Assembly (NCBI RefSeq): GCF_004348825.1
Contig: NZ_SMJU01000002.1
Coordinates: 248,001 to 312,000, forward strand
Length of the DNA stretch: 64,000 nt
Direction of reading: 5' to 3'
Source: Arundinibacter roseus
GTDB taxonomy: Bacteria > Bacteroidota > Bacteroidia > Cytophagales > Spirosomataceae
Positions within the stretch are counted from its first letter, which is position 1. Each line of letters opens with the position of its first letter. Position numbers and translations under genes: made by a program. Below are positions 17,941-26,801 of the stretch, one piece after another. The notes under the pieces were generated by a model. It was not told where the DNA came from, searched no databases, and saw only the letters and a list, made by a program, of their open reading frames with translations.

Positions 17941-18306
17941 ATGAAAACGCTGCAAGTATTTATTTTTTGTTTTGGGCTATTTTCTGCAAATAGCCTTTTT
18001 GCACAAACGCACATTGACCTGACGGGCGGCTGGGAACTGAACGTACAAACCGACATGGGCAGCGGCTCGCCTACGTTTCAATTGAAGCAGGATGCGGAGG
18101 GAAACCTGACGGGTACCTACGAAGGACAACTCGGGGAAAGTGAAGTAAAAGGAACCCTAAAAGGCAACGTATTTCACATTGAGTTTTCGGTGCAGGACAA
18201 CGTGATTATGTACGACGGAACGGTAGAAAACGATGCCCTGAGCGGCAAAGTCGTGCTCGGATCAATGGCCACCGGAACGTTTACCGGCAAGAGAAAGAAA
18301 GGGTGA
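17941..18306 (+). CDS. Small secreted beta-rich protein, unknown function
   Basis: This 121-residue protein starts with a signal peptide (residues 1-21, cut near LFAQT). The mature part is short strands with turns (GTYEGQLGESEVKGTLKGN, YDGTVENDALSGKVVLG), which suggests a small lipocalin-like beta barrel. Similar small proteins are often annotated as hypothetical in Cytophagales. It lies 130 bp after the isomerase gene and may be the last gene of the core region before the AT-rich islet. Confidence 0.75.
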   Translation: MKTLQVFIFCFGLFSANSLFAQTHIDLTGGWELNVQTDMGSGSPTFQLKQDAEGNLTGTYEGQLGESEVKGTLKGNVFHIEFSVQDNVIMYDGTVENDALSGKVVLGSMATGTFTGKRKKG

Positions 18307-18421
18307 GCTCAGTTAATCAACTTGAATAGCCGTCACTACAAGGAAAATAAGCGTAGAAGAACAGGGGAGGGGTGCGGTTGTATGGGGGTTGGTGGAATTT
18401 TTAGGACGATACCAACAAATA

Positions 18422-18661
18422 ATGGACAGAATTAGAATAACGAAAGAAAATATCAAGAATTGGCCAAAATTTGAAGCATTACTAAATGATGGAAAAATTA
18501 AGTTCGACTCAATTGGTCGGCTGCGTTATTTACACGGTTCACCAGTTGGAGATTTAATTCAGACAAAAATGGATAAAAAAGGACAGCCAATTTTTCAAGA
18601 AATTGCCGAAGAATGGTTCGACCCAGAAAGTCAAAAAGCGAAAGATTTTATTTGGCCTTAA
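18422..18661 (+). CDS. Hypothetical small protein
   Basis: This is a 79-residue protein (MDRIRITKENIKNWPKFEAL to KAKDFIWP) with no family I recognise. The frame is open upstream to a TTG at 18389, but ATG at 18422 gives a natural start. Base composition is AT-rich, unlike the preceding secreted protein gene, which suggests that it belongs to the acquired islet with the following pseudogene and the AIPR gene. The charged, Trp-containing sequence with a helix followed by GRLRYLHGSPVGDLIQT is compatible with a small immunity or antitoxin-like protein, but that is inference. Confidence 0.6.
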   Translation: MDRIRITKENIKNWPKFEALLNDGKIKFDSIGRLRYLHGSPVGDLIQTKMDKKGQPIFQEIAEEWFDPESQKAKDFIWP

Positions 18662-18693
18662 TAAAGTAATGAAAATGAACTAATCTAAAAAAA

Positions 18694-19121
18694 ATGCCCA
18701 AACTTTTTTACTTGACACACATCAAGACATAGTTGAGTATGCAGATACCTTGGTAACCAATATTCTTGACAAAAAGGAGTTTGATTTTTTAACATATCCA
18801 CCAAATTGAGGTTTGACGGAATTAGAAGTAAACGAACTTAAAAAACTTAACAACAACGAGTATTTGAAAAGTGCCTTAAGAAAAGTAGTTGCAGACAATT
18901 CAGCAGGTATTGTTTTCATTATGCTAAACTTATTTGATGGAACTGGCTTTCCCAAAAACGATAATAACGATTGGACTGGTCTAAAAGTTATTGACGATGA
19001 ACCTAATGAAAATTCAGAACTTGTTGACGACTGGTTACACGATAAATTTTACGAAACTTATTGGGACTGGAAGAAAATTAGAGTCGATAAAAAATGGAAA
19101 CTGGACACTCACGAAGAATAA
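18694..19121 (+). pseudogene. Broken gene for an unknown ~141-residue protein (frameshift plus stop)
   Basis: An ATG at 18694 opens MPKLFYLTH but stops after 12 codons. Dropping one CA from the CACACA run at 18716-18721 restores a frame that reads HQDIVEYADTLVTNILD and on to LTYPPN. There an in-frame TGA at 18807-18809 interrupts it, and GLTELEVNELKKLNNNEYL follows to a stop at 19119-19121. With both lesions repaired the product is about 141 residues. The last part (18813-19121) is open and could be expressed from a TTG. I do not recognise the family. Sequencing error in a repeat run is an alternative for the first lesion. Confidence 0.7.
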
Positions 19122-19288
19122 ATAAGGATACTAATTAGCGGTTGGCTCAATGTCGGGTGAAGTAGTTAACTTAGTATTTGTACTAAATCCAAGCTAAGTG
19201 TAGCTAATGAAGTTTAGTGCTGAAAATCTAAGGCTTCGTCGGGCGGTAAAACGTTGGGCATAATTTTAAAATAAAAATTAATAATACA

Positions 19289-21145
19289 ATGTTGACAAAA
19301 GACTTTTATAGTACCATAGATGCTGAACTTGATACACTCATCACAAAATACAAAGATGATACACTCATCCAAAAGCACAAAAATGCCATTAATAATCAAA
19401 AGTCTTATGCACTTTTGATTTGGTTTCTTGACTTTTATGGAAGAATTTCCAATTATTCTAACTTTATCACAGACGGAGATAATGACAGTTCTTGTGATAT
19501 TGTATTTGACTCCCTGAATAATCAAGGAAATAGAGTTTTCTATGTTGTTCAATCAAAGTGGAATAATGCGAATAACTCTGAAAAAGAAACCAATAAAGAT
19601 GAAATTTTGAAAGCCTTAAATGATTTTGAAACTATTTTACGAGGCGAAAAGAAAAGTGTCAATGAGAAATTAAAATCTAAGTTGGAAGAACTTGATGTAC
19701 ACCTAAAGGCAAATGGAGAGGTGAAGTTTATTTTTCTTTCATTATCTCAATACAAGGGGGGAGCAGATGAAAATATTGAGGCATTTAGACGTAATGATGT
19801 CAAAACTAAATTTGAGGTAATTGACATCAATAGAATTAGAGTAGATTATATTGATAGGAAGTATAAAAAAATAGATCCCATTAATCCTCTTGACACTTAT
19901 CAAGACCCCGAAGAAAGTCCTATTAACATTGAAATTGTACAAAAAGGCGGTAGTGTTAAGATTGAGAAACCTTTTGAGGCTTATATGTTTCTACTTCGTC
20001 CAAAATCAATTTGGGAGCTTTTTAGAACGTATGGTTTTGCCTTGTTTTATAAGAATGTTCGAAATCCACTTTTACAATCACAGTTTAATACTGATATTGA
20101 AAGAACAGCACTTGAAAACCCATCATACTTTTGGTACTATAATAATGGAATAACTGCAATAACATTTTTATTGCCTGAAATTGGGAAAAAAGCAGAGAAA
20201 GTATCATTAACAGGCTTGCAAATTATAAATGGTGCGCAAACAGTTTATTCTATTTACCGTGCCTATGAAAGTGCTTCTCCAACAAAACGTATTCAAATGG
20301 ATAGTGAGGCATTGGTTACTTTGCGTTTGCTGAAATCAGGTGGGAAAGATTTTGACCTAAACGTAACAAGATATACTAATTCCCAAAATCCCGTACAAGA
20401 TCGAGATTTTTGCGCAAATGATGAAATTCAGGTGGATTTACAAAATGAGTCCTACCAAACAAGTATTTGGTATGAAAAAAGGCGTGATGAGTTTAGAGAG
20501 ACCCCGGTAGGCGTTAAGAAAGTGCCTAACTTTGTATTTGCCAATGTGTATTTAGCCTATCATTTACAAGATCCTGTAAGCGTACTAAAAAATCATACAC
20601 AACGATTTGGAACCCACAAAGACCTTAATTTCATTTCACACAAAGATCATAAAGACGGACTCTATGAAAAAGTATTTAATAAAAATACATCTTTTGAAGA
20701 TATGCTCTGTGCTTTCTATATATTTAATACTATTGAAAGCACGACCCAATTTTCTTACGAAGATACATTTAAAACTAACCTTTATCATTTGCTTGCTTTA
20801 TTTAAGGTCGCCTTTACAAAATATCTTACCGCTAAGTATGGAGATAAAATTAATGTAAATAGACAGATAGTTAAAATCTATGAACTAGGAGAAAAGGAAA
20901 TCATTTTAAAGACTTTTAAATTCCTTAATCAGTTTGTTGAAAAACAAATTGAAGTAGCCAATAATGAAGAAAAAACAACAGAGCGTATGATTAAATTCTT
21001 GTTCACCTTGTCTCACTATCAAAAGATTTACGATACATTAGAAGACACTGAAATATATGTAAAGGATATTGATGATATTGTGTTGAAAGATGATGACAAT
21101 ATGATTGAAGGCAATAAAGACACCGAAATGGCAAGGGAGCAGTAA
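19289..21145 (+). CDS. AIPR-family protein with N-terminal Mrr-like nuclease motif
   Basis: This 618-residue protein has the AIPR signature LTGLQIINGAQTVYSIYRAY (Asn314-Thr318), the domain named after abortive-infection phage resistance. The N-terminal 100 residues contain a PD-(D/E)xK-like pattern of the Mrr type: acidic residues at 62-66, Asp70 in SSCDIVF, and Gln88-x-Lys90 in YVVQSKW. This suggests a DNA-cutting module fused to the AIPR region. The rest is charged and helical, with an ExxPVGVKKVPNFVFANVYLA segment also seen in family members. The gene is AT-rich and stands alone, without a methyltransferase or an obvious partner gene apart from the upstream pseudogene. Defence against phage or plasmids is the likely role, known only for the family. 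Confidence 0.85.
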   Translation: MLTKDFYSTIDAELDTLITKYKDDTLIQKHKNAINNQKSYALLIWFLDFYGRISNYSNFITDGDNDSSCDIVFDSLNNQGNRVFYVVQSKWNNANNSEKETNKDEILKALNDFETILRGEKKSVNEKLKSKLEELDVHLKANGEVKFIFLSLSQYKGGADENIEAFRRNDVKTKFEVIDINRIRVDYIDRKYKKIDPINPLDTYQDPEESPINIEIVQKGGSVKIEKPFEAYMFLLRPKSIWELFRTYGFALFYKNVRNPLLQSQFNTDIERTALENPSYFWYYNNGITAITFLLPEIGKKAEKVSLTGLQIINGAQTVYSIYRAYESASPTKRIQMDSEALVTLRLLKSGGKDFDLNVTRYTNSQNPVQDRDFCANDEIQVDLQNESYQTSIWYEKRRDEFRETPVGVKKVPNFVFANVYLAYHLQDPVSVLKNHTQRFGTHKDLNFISHKDHKDGLYEKVFNKNTSFEDMLCAFYIFNTIESTTQFSYEDTFKTNLYHLLALFKVAFTKYLTAKYGDKINVNRQIVKIYELGEKEIILKTFKFLNQFVEKQIEVANNEEKTTERMIKFLFTLSHYQKIYDTLEDTEIYVKDIDDIVLKDDDNMIEGNKDTEMAREQ

Positions 21146-21342
21146 TAAATACCATGCCCAATAGCATGTTTGCAAGAAGTCGGGACAATATGCGTAATTT
21201 ACTCCTATGTGCTTCGTATCAAGTTTAGTGTTAACGGACAGTTTATTGCTTTGAAATACGACCCCACCCAGGCCCAGGTGAAAGCACAAGGCCTCGAGTG
21301 AATCCAAATAAAGAAACTCGCCAAATGTCTGACTCTGTATAT
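21146..21342 (+). other. Islet end with a possible coding remnant
   Basis: This 197-bp stretch has no complete gene. An open frame without a start reads YVLRIKFSVNGQFIALKYD and on to a TGA near 21300, which looks like a gene tail. The segment 21252-21282 (GAAATACGACCCCACCCAGG and following) resembles both sides of the TA module: GCCCAGGTGAAAG recurs at about 16067-16079, and GAAAT...CCACCCAG...CCCA at about 16792-16814. Confidence 0.35.
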
Positions 21343-22185
21343 TTAAATAGGAATGGTCAGAAGTGGAATAGTGATTTTGTGTGCGGTGGATTTGACAAAA
21401 TTTTTCCGAAAAATCCAGTTCCATATACCTTCTCTTTTGATGGGCGAAATCGCCAGAATGTCCGTTTCGTTGTTGGTTGCCAAAGCCAGAATTGACTCAA
21501 TAATATTCTCACTATCGACTTCCAGCAATTGAGGTGTTTTATGTGTGAAATGTTGGTCTATCAATGTTTTATACGCTGAGCGAATTTCTTCTTTACGCTC
21601 TTCGGAATATTCATCATCCCAAACATGCAGCACGCACAACTCGGCACTAAACTCGTTGGTAAAATCATTAAGAAAAACCAGGGCAGGGCCTTCCTTTGCC
21701 TCATAGCCCGACGCATACATCAACTTTTCCGGATGTCTAAACACCGTATCCCCGGGAATAGCCAATACGGGGCAGGTAGATTGGGTCATGATTTCTGCCG
21801 TGAAACTGCCAATTGTAACTTCCTTTAAACCGCTTGCACCCTTGGTGCCCATCACAATCAAATCTACGTTTGTTTGTTTACAGTAGTCGAGCAAACGAAT
21901 GTGTTCCGGGCCGCGGTCCAGTTCCACCGACACGGAGATTGAATCGTCCTGTGACCGGATTTTTTCAGCCATTTTGGAAAGTTGCCGGAGTAGGTTTCGC
22001 TCCGTTTCATCATTGCCTTTTTTCCTTTGCGCAGGTGGATAAAATCCACTTTCGAAAGGTATAAATGCGTGGTAAAGTATGACAGAGGCTTCGAGTATTT
22101 TGGCAAGCTGTATCGCATATTCCAGCGCATATTCGGCCGGAACAGAGAAATCAGTAGGAACCAGAATTGTTTTTATTTTTTTCAT
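21343..22185 (-). CDS. Tandem universal stress protein (UspA family)
   Basis: This 280-residue protein has two UspA domains. The first (about 1-145) carries TILVPTDFSVPAEYALEYAI and an ATP-binding motif of the G-2x-G-9x-G-S/T type (GTKGASGLKEVTIGSFTAE), then CPVLAIPG. The second (about 150-280) is shorter and more divergent, with LAISPIKREGIWNW in the matching place, so it may not bind ATP. The gene starts 21 bp after the atpG stop on the same strand, so it is likely to be the last cistron of the N-ATPase operon. Usp proteins help survival in stress; a role linked to ion or energy stress is inference. Confidence 0.92.
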   Translation of the reverse strand: MKKIKTILVPTDFSVPAEYALEYAIQLAKILEASVILYHAFIPFESGFYPPAQRKKGNDETERNLLRQLSKMAEKIRSQDDSISVSVELDRGPEHIRLLDYCKQTNVDLIVMGTKGASGLKEVTIGSFTAEIMTQSTCPVLAIPGDTVFRHPEKLMYASGYEAKEGPALVFLNDFTNEFSAELCVLHVWDDEYSEERKEEIRSAYKTLIDQHFTHKTPQLLEVDSENIIESILALATNNETDILAISPIKREGIWNWIFRKNFVKSTAHKITIPLLTIPI

Positions 22186-22206
22186 GAATTAGTAACATTT
22201 AAGTAG

Positions 22207-23097
22207 TTAATCGTTGCCTTTAAGCGCCTCAAATCCTGCAACAACATCAAATAGTTCTTCATCAATGGAGCTTTGGCGAAGGCGGTGAAATTTAAACCCA
22301 AGTTCTTCCAATAATTCTTCAATACTCTTTTCGGCCCGTTGCATGGCAATCAGCCGACTTGCGTTTTCGCTAGCTAATGATTCGGCACATGCCTGAAATA
22401 ATGAGATATAGAGATATTCACGAATGAGGGCAGAAAGGGTTTTCATTGGATTGCCTACCACCTGAGGTGGATTTTTTGTTGGCCATTTTTTTTCTTTGAA
22501 AAGTTCCAGCCAATTTTCATTCAAAGGAAGTATTTGTTGGACTACCTGTGAGTACCCAAACTCTGGATTTGGTTTATTATGAAAAATATGCAGGTGCGTG
22601 GTACTCTCATAGTCAGTTTCTTCCTGACTCTTGACTAAGAGTTCGCCCACAAGTGGAGAAATATACTTGACAGATCCCGGAACGGGAAACAGCTTTTCCG
22701 GCAAAAAACCTTCGTCCGACAATAGCAATTGAATGCGCTCGCCAACGGCCCAAACGCTTTTTTTGCCGGGCAGATCTTGCAGCGTCTTTGCCACAAAGCC
22801 GGCAAGAGAATCGTTGAATTGGCCAACAAGGCCCTGATCTGATCCGAAAACAATGGCAATGTGGGAGGTTGCCTCTTGTTTTAGCGCATTTTTGGCCTGT
22901 ACAAGCGATTTGGATCGGTTAGTTCTAAGGTAAGCCACGATACCCAGGGCCACGGTGGTGCTGTAATCTTCCAGCGAGCTCAGGGCTGTTTCATATTGCC
23001 CGATATTGGAGGCCGCCATGGCTTTCATGGTGCTTACGACCGATTTCAGGTCTTCGGCTCCATCCAACTTTCGGCGAAGACTTTCCAGTGTATCCAT
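22207..23097 (-). CDS. atpG: N-ATPase gamma subunit
   Basis: Gamma is the rotating central stalk of the F1 sector. The protein has 296 residues and shows the N-terminal coiled-coil helix [20 protein letters not shown] followed by VSTMKAMAASNIGQYE, and the C-terminal helix (ASENASRLIAMQRAEKSIEE, then LLEELGFKFHRLRQSSIDEE) that fits inside the alpha-beta ring. The start overlaps the atpA stop by one base (TAATG), indicating translational coupling. It is the last atp gene of the nine-gene N-ATPase set; a universal stress protein gene follows. Confidence 0.93.
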   Translation of the reverse strand: MDTLESLRRKLDGAEDLKSVVSTMKAMAASNIGQYETALSSLEDYSTTVALGIVAYLRTNRSKSLVQAKNALKQEATSHIAIVFGSDQGLVGQFNDSLAGFVAKTLQDLPGKKSVWAVGERIQLLLSDEGFLPEKLFPVPGSVKYISPLVGELLVKSQEETDYESTTHLHIFHNKPNPEFGYSQVVQQILPLNENWLELFKEKKWPTKNPPQVVGNPMKTLSALIREYLYISLFQACAESLASENASRLIAMQRAEKSIEELLEELGFKFHRLRQSSIDEELFDVVAGFEALKGND

Positions 23098-24647
23098 TAG
23101 TCTTTGGTGGTTGTAGCCTGCTGCGGGTGTACGGATTGAAGTACTTCTTCGGCAATATTCAAAAGTACCTGCCGATGCTGATCCGGTAATTTTTTGTTTG
23201 CAAACAAATTTTCCAGAGTATCAGCCGGAATCAGGCGTACGCTTTCAATCAGCGCATCCTGAGCCTGCTGCATTTTTTCTACGGGGATTCTGTCCAAAAT
23301 ACCGGCGGTAAGTGCCAGAAGAACAATGAATTGCTCCGGAACTGACATGGGATGCAGTTCTTGCTGTTTGAGACAAATCCGGATACGTTTTCCGTGCTCA
23401 ATAATTTTCATGGTATTTTCATCCATTCGTGTTCCAAAGCGCGAAAAAGACTCCAATTCCTCAAATTGAGCATAATCAAGTTTTAGATTGGCAATAGCCC
23501 GGTAGGCAGGCAGCTGGGCTTTTCCGCCCACCCGTGATACCGACTTTCCAACATCTACCGCTGGCAGGATACCCAGTTCAAATAGTTTTGGAGAAAGGTA
23601 AATCTGCCCATCAGTTATAGAAATCAGGTTGGTTGGAATATAGGCGGAAATATTCTGAGCCTCTGTTTCTATAATCGGCAATGCCGTAATGGAACCTCCG
23701 CCCAACTTTGCCGATAGGCGGGTGGAGCGTTCGAGAAGTCGGGAATGAATATAAAAAATATCTCCCGGAAAAGCTTCCCGACCGGGCGGTCTTCGCAGCA
23801 GTAGCGAAAGCTCCCGATAGGCCCGGGCGTGGTTGGTAAGGTCGTCGTATACAATCAGCACATCACGTCCCTGTTCCATAAAATACTCAGCAATGGAAGT
23901 TGCGGCATATGGGCAAATGTATTTCAGGCCGGGCGAGTTGTTGCCCTCTGTCACCACCATAATGGTGTAGTCCATGGCGCCGTTTTCTTCCAGATTTGCG
24001 CGGACTTTGGCAACCGAAGACGCGCGCTGCCCGATGGCACAATAGATGCAAATCACATTTTTATCACGCTGATTCAGAATGGTATCCATAGCGATGGCCG
24101 TTTTCCCGGTTTGTCGGTCACCTAATATCAGCTCGCGCTGTCCGCGGCCAATCGGAATCAGAGCGTCTATGACCTTGATGCCTGTTTGCAACGGCACACT
24201 CACGGCCTGCCGGTCCATGATAGCATGAGCAGGGCGTTCGATGGGTAAACGTTGTCCGGTCAGAATCTCGCCCTTGTTGTCCATAGCCTCACCCAACGGA
24301 TTAATGACCCGGCCAATGAGGGCATTTCCAACGGCTATGTCCGTAACTCTTCCGGTCCTTTCAACCTGATCGCCCACGTGCAGCAGCGAGTCTTCGCCAA
24401 GCAAAATGACGCCGATTTCGTGCTCATCGAGGTTGTAGGCAATGCCAAACAACCCGTTGGGGAATTTTAATAATTCCTCAAAGCCCACGCCGGGTAAGCC
24501 ATTTACCCGAACGATGCCAGTAGATACGCTGGTTATAAAACCCGTTTCTTTAATTGAAAGGGTGAAATCGTGGTTTTCCCTGCTATTTTCAAGCGCTTCA
24601 AACGCACGATCGATCATTTTTTCTGCCTGACCTGAAAACATAGTCAT
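23097..24647 (-). CDS. atpA: N-ATPase alpha subunit
   Basis: This is the non-catalytic nucleotide-binding subunit of F1, 516 residues, normal length. The Walker [14 protein letters not shown], the [15 protein letters not shown] segment and the arginine-finger region (ISVTDGQIYL-type, here [20 protein letters not shown] and [10 protein letters not shown]) are present. The N-terminal beta-barrel domain contains [21 protein letters not shown] second Met two codons inside (MFSGQ) could also serve as start. There are 82 bp between it and the upstream b subunit gene, which include no hairpin I can see. Confidence 0.95.
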   Translation of the reverse strand: MTMFSGQAEKMIDRAFEALENSRENHDFTLSIKETGFITSVSTGIVRVNGLPGVGFEELLKFPNGLFGIAYNLDEHEIGVILLGEDSLLHVGDQVERTGRVTDIAVGNALIGRVINPLGEAMDNKGEILTGQRLPIERPAHAIMDRQAVSVPLQTGIKVIDALIPIGRGQRELILGDRQTGKTAIAMDTILNQRDKNVICIYCAIGQRASSVAKVRANLEENGAMDYTIMVVTEGNNSPGLKYICPYAATSIAEYFMEQGRDVLIVYDDLTNHARAYRELSLLLRRPPGREAFPGDIFYIHSRLLERSTRLSAKLGGGSITALPIIETEAQNISAYIPTNLISITDGQIYLSPKLFELGILPAVDVGKSVSRVGGKAQLPAYRAIANLKLDYAQFEELESFSRFGTRMDENTMKIIEHGKRIRICLKQQELHPMSVPEQFIVLLALTAGILDRIPVEKMQQAQDALIESVRLIPADTLENLFANKKLPDQHRQVLLNIAEEVLQSVHPQQATTTKD

Positions 24648-24729
24648 TGGTTCAATATGAATAAAGGCACTTTAAATACCATCCGTACTTGCACTCAATT
24701 CTGAGTGGAGGTCGAAACAATGGCTCATT

Positions 24730-25512
24730 CTATTTCTGTTGGGCCACGGCGTCGGAGGTTTGCTTGATTGTTTCCGAAACCTCCTGCTGCAACTCGTCCA
24801 GGTAAGCAGAAACTGTCCAGGAGAATTTGTATCCGTTCAAGGATAGCTCGATACCGTTTGTGAGCTGTGAGGATACCCTGAATAAATACTCAGCCGAGGC
24901 GCCTAGTATTTTGTCCACCTCGCTTTTAATCTCATTCTGTAAATCTGAATCCAGGTTAAAAGCGGTTTGTACCCGCACGGGATTTGCTGCCGATTGATAG
25001 GCCTGAATCAGCTGCAACTTTTCTTCGGGCTGTACAGTGCGTAGTTTTTTTAGAAAAACGGCGATCATCTGTTCGTCCAGACTTACGGTTGCCAGGTCTT
25101 TCAGCGTTTTTCGGGAAATCTGCAAAACTTCTCGTTGTGTTTTTTGTGCAATTTCCTTCAACATATCGTTCTGCTTGGTGAGTAGTGCATGTTTGTGCTC
25201 GGCCCGAAGCATTTCTGCTTCGCCCGCTACCGCATCCAGACGTTTTTTACGCTCAGCTTTTATCTCATCAAGCAGATCATTCAAATGCTGCTGTTTTTGC
25301 TCATCAAACAGTTTATTTTTTTCTATGTACAGGGCTTTCTCCCTTTGAGCGTCTTCTCGTTTGCCTTCTGCATCCTGTATCTGACCATTAATCTTCTTTT
25401 CCCGTGCGTCAATTGCGCCCAGAATAGGCTGGTATAAGTAGCGTTTAAGGAGCCACACAAGAATGAAGAAATTAATGATTTGGGCTATTACCGTAAACCA
25501 GTCAATTTGCAT
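24730..25512 (-). CDS. atpF: N-ATPase b subunit with delta-like C-terminal part
   Basis: This peripheral-stalk subunit has 260 residues, much longer than a normal b subunit (about 160). It starts with one membrane helix (WFTVIAQIINFFILVWLL), then a long charged coiled coil to about residue 165. The C-terminal 90 residues (AANPVRVQTAFNLDSDLQNE to LTNGIELSLNGYKFSWTVSA) resemble the end of the delta/OSCP subunit. N-ATPase operons have no atpH, and this extension probably takes the delta role. The Met at 25510-25512 was chosen; the frame is open to 25557 but overlaps atpE more. Confidence 0.9.
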   Translation of the reverse strand: MQIDWFTVIAQIINFFILVWLLKRYLYQPILGAIDAREKKINGQIQDAEGKREDAQREKALYIEKNKLFDEQKQQHLNDLLDEIKAERKKRLDAVAGEAEMLRAEHKHALLTKQNDMLKEIAQKTQREVLQISRKTLKDLATVSLDEQMIAVFLKKLRTVQPEEKLQLIQAYQSAANPVRVQTAFNLDSDLQNEIKSEVDKILGASAEYLFRVSSQLTNGIELSLNGYKFSWTVSAYLDELQQEVSETIKQTSDAVAQQK

Positions 25513-25519
25513 AGTTTGG

Positions 25520-25789
25520 TTAGTTTGAAATGAAGTGATTCCAGAATGGATTCGCAAAAATCAGGATCATCGAGACTACGAAACAATAAATGGCCGTGGA
25601 TTCTATCATGGCCAAACCTACAAACAGAGTTCGGGTGACGGTGGGTGCGGCGTCAGGTTGCTGAGCAATAGATTCGAGAGCGGCAGAGACCGCTTTTCCC
25701 TGACCAATAGCCGGAAACATACAGCCTATGCTCGTTGTAAATCCTGCCATTATGATTGAGACCATTCCAATAAGTGCTATACTGTCCAT
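25520..25789 (-). CDS. atpE: N-ATPase c subunit (predicted Na+-binding)
   Basis: This 89-residue two-helix protein forms the rotor ring. The residues known as Na+ ligands in Ilyobacter tartaricus (Gln32, Glu65, Ser66, Thr67, Tyr70) are all present with a constant offset of two: Gln30 in PAIGQGKAV, and Glu63, Ser64, Thr65, Tyr68 in MIESTAIYC. The polar loop is ESIAQQPDAAPT in place of the usual RQPE. This set supports Na+ coupling, as predicted for the N-ATPase group. The gene is between atpB and atpF on the same strand, separated by 15 and 7 bp. Confidence 0.95.
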   Translation of the reverse strand: MDSIALIGMVSIIMAGFTTSIGCMFPAIGQGKAVSAALESIAQQPDAAPTVTRTLFVGLAMIESTAIYCFVVSMILIFANPFWNHFISN

Positions 25790-25804
25790 TTTTTTTATGA
25801 TTAT

Positions 25805-26485
25805 TTATTTGTCGGTTATACTCGGTTTTTTAACGGCAGCAGCAATATATACCGTTGCCAGGATACTGAAAATATAGGCCTGAACTATTCCCGTGAGTAG
25901 TCCAAGGGCATTCATGATGACAGGGAAAATCAGGGGGGTAATTGTAATCAGAATGGCCACGACCATGCCTCCGCTCATCATATTGCCAAACAGACGTATG
26001 GCCAGTGCAAGCGTACGCGATACCTCACTGATGAGGTTGAATGGTAACATGATGAATGTGGGCTGATAGTAGGATTTTAGATAGTTGATAAAACCCTCTG
26101 ACCCGATGCCATAAAACGGAACTGCCATAAAGACGCAAATCGCCAGGGCGGTGGTGGTAGAAAGAGAGCCGGTGGGCGGGTGGTACCACGGTAAAATGAT
26201 GCTGACATTGGCAACGGCTATGAAAAGGAATAGCGTCCCAATGAAGCTGATGTACTTTTCGGGCCGGTCAAGTCCTACTTCTTTGATTTGGCTATTGATA
26301 CCCGTAACGATAATTTCCAGAACACACTGCCAACGGGAAATCCGAATATCAGATTTTAGATTTCGGGTAATCAGCGCGGCGCCAGCTACCATCACAAACA
26401 TAAGGGCCCAGGTAGTGACAATGGTCAGGTTAAGATGAACAAAACCCAACTCCCACAGGATGGTTTCGTCCGGGCTAAGCTTCAT
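25805..26485 (-). CDS. atpB: N-ATPase a subunit
   Basis: This stator subunit with the ion half-channels has 226 residues and about five to six membrane helices. The essential arginine helix is recognised in TLALAIRLFGNMMSGGMVVA. It is shorter than typical F-type a subunits (about 250-270), as known for N-ATPases. Its start overlaps the atpR stop by 11 bp, suggesting translational coupling of a with AtpR. Confidence 0.93.
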   Translation of the reverse strand: MKLSPDETILWELGFVHLNLTIVTTWALMFVMVAGAALITRNLKSDIRISRWQCVLEIIVTGINSQIKEVGLDRPEKYISFIGTLFLFIAVANVSIILPWYHPPTGSLSTTTALAICVFMAVPFYGIGSEGFINYLKSYYQPTFIMLPFNLISEVSRTLALAIRLFGNMMSGGMVVAILITITPLIFPVIMNALGLLTGIVQAYIFSILATVYIAAAVKKPSITDK

Positions 26486-26801
26486 GACTCTTAAATTTAG
26501 TGGATGATTTTTCCTGTTTCTCTATTCGCTTGGTTGCAAAAAGTACCAGATAGCGTGCCATGATAAATCCTGCCAGGCAGATGAGCGTAATTTGCCAGCT
26601 GCCCATGCCGACGTAGTAAAAACCAGCCAGGCATATAACAACCCGCAGGACGTAACTCCCTAAAAAATATAAACCCGGCGAGCGACTTGTTAAGGCGCGC
26701 CTGACCGTTAACCAAAGCCCCCCAAAATACACCGCGCCAAGGATTAAGCCCGGCAAGAAGGCAAAAGCAGGATATCCGTTTACAAATTCTTTCATATCCA
26801 A
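26475..26801 (-). CDS. atpR: N-ATPase AtpR subunit
   Basis: AtpR is found only in N-ATPase operons and is thought to help c-ring assembly. This 108-residue protein has three hydrophobic segments and the family pattern GLILGAVYFGGLWLTVRRAL, then LGSYVLRVVICLAGFYYVG, then IMARYLVLF. Intramembrane arginines are seen in VLRVV and MARYL, as expected for the conserved positively charged residues of AtpR. A gap of 158 bp separates it from atpQ, unusual in this otherwise tight operon. Confidence 0.9.
   Translation of the reverse strand: MDMKEFVNGYPAFAFLPGLILGAVYFGGLWLTVRRALTSRSPGLYFLGSYVLRVVICLAGFYYVGMGSWQITLICLAGFIMARYLVLFATKRIEKQEKSSTKFKSHEA

Noticed and set aside
19135-19262. Possible integron attC site before the AIPR gene
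   Set aside because: A GTTGGGC core is present near 19254, but no matching RYYYAAC partner at the expected distance was found, and there is no integrase.
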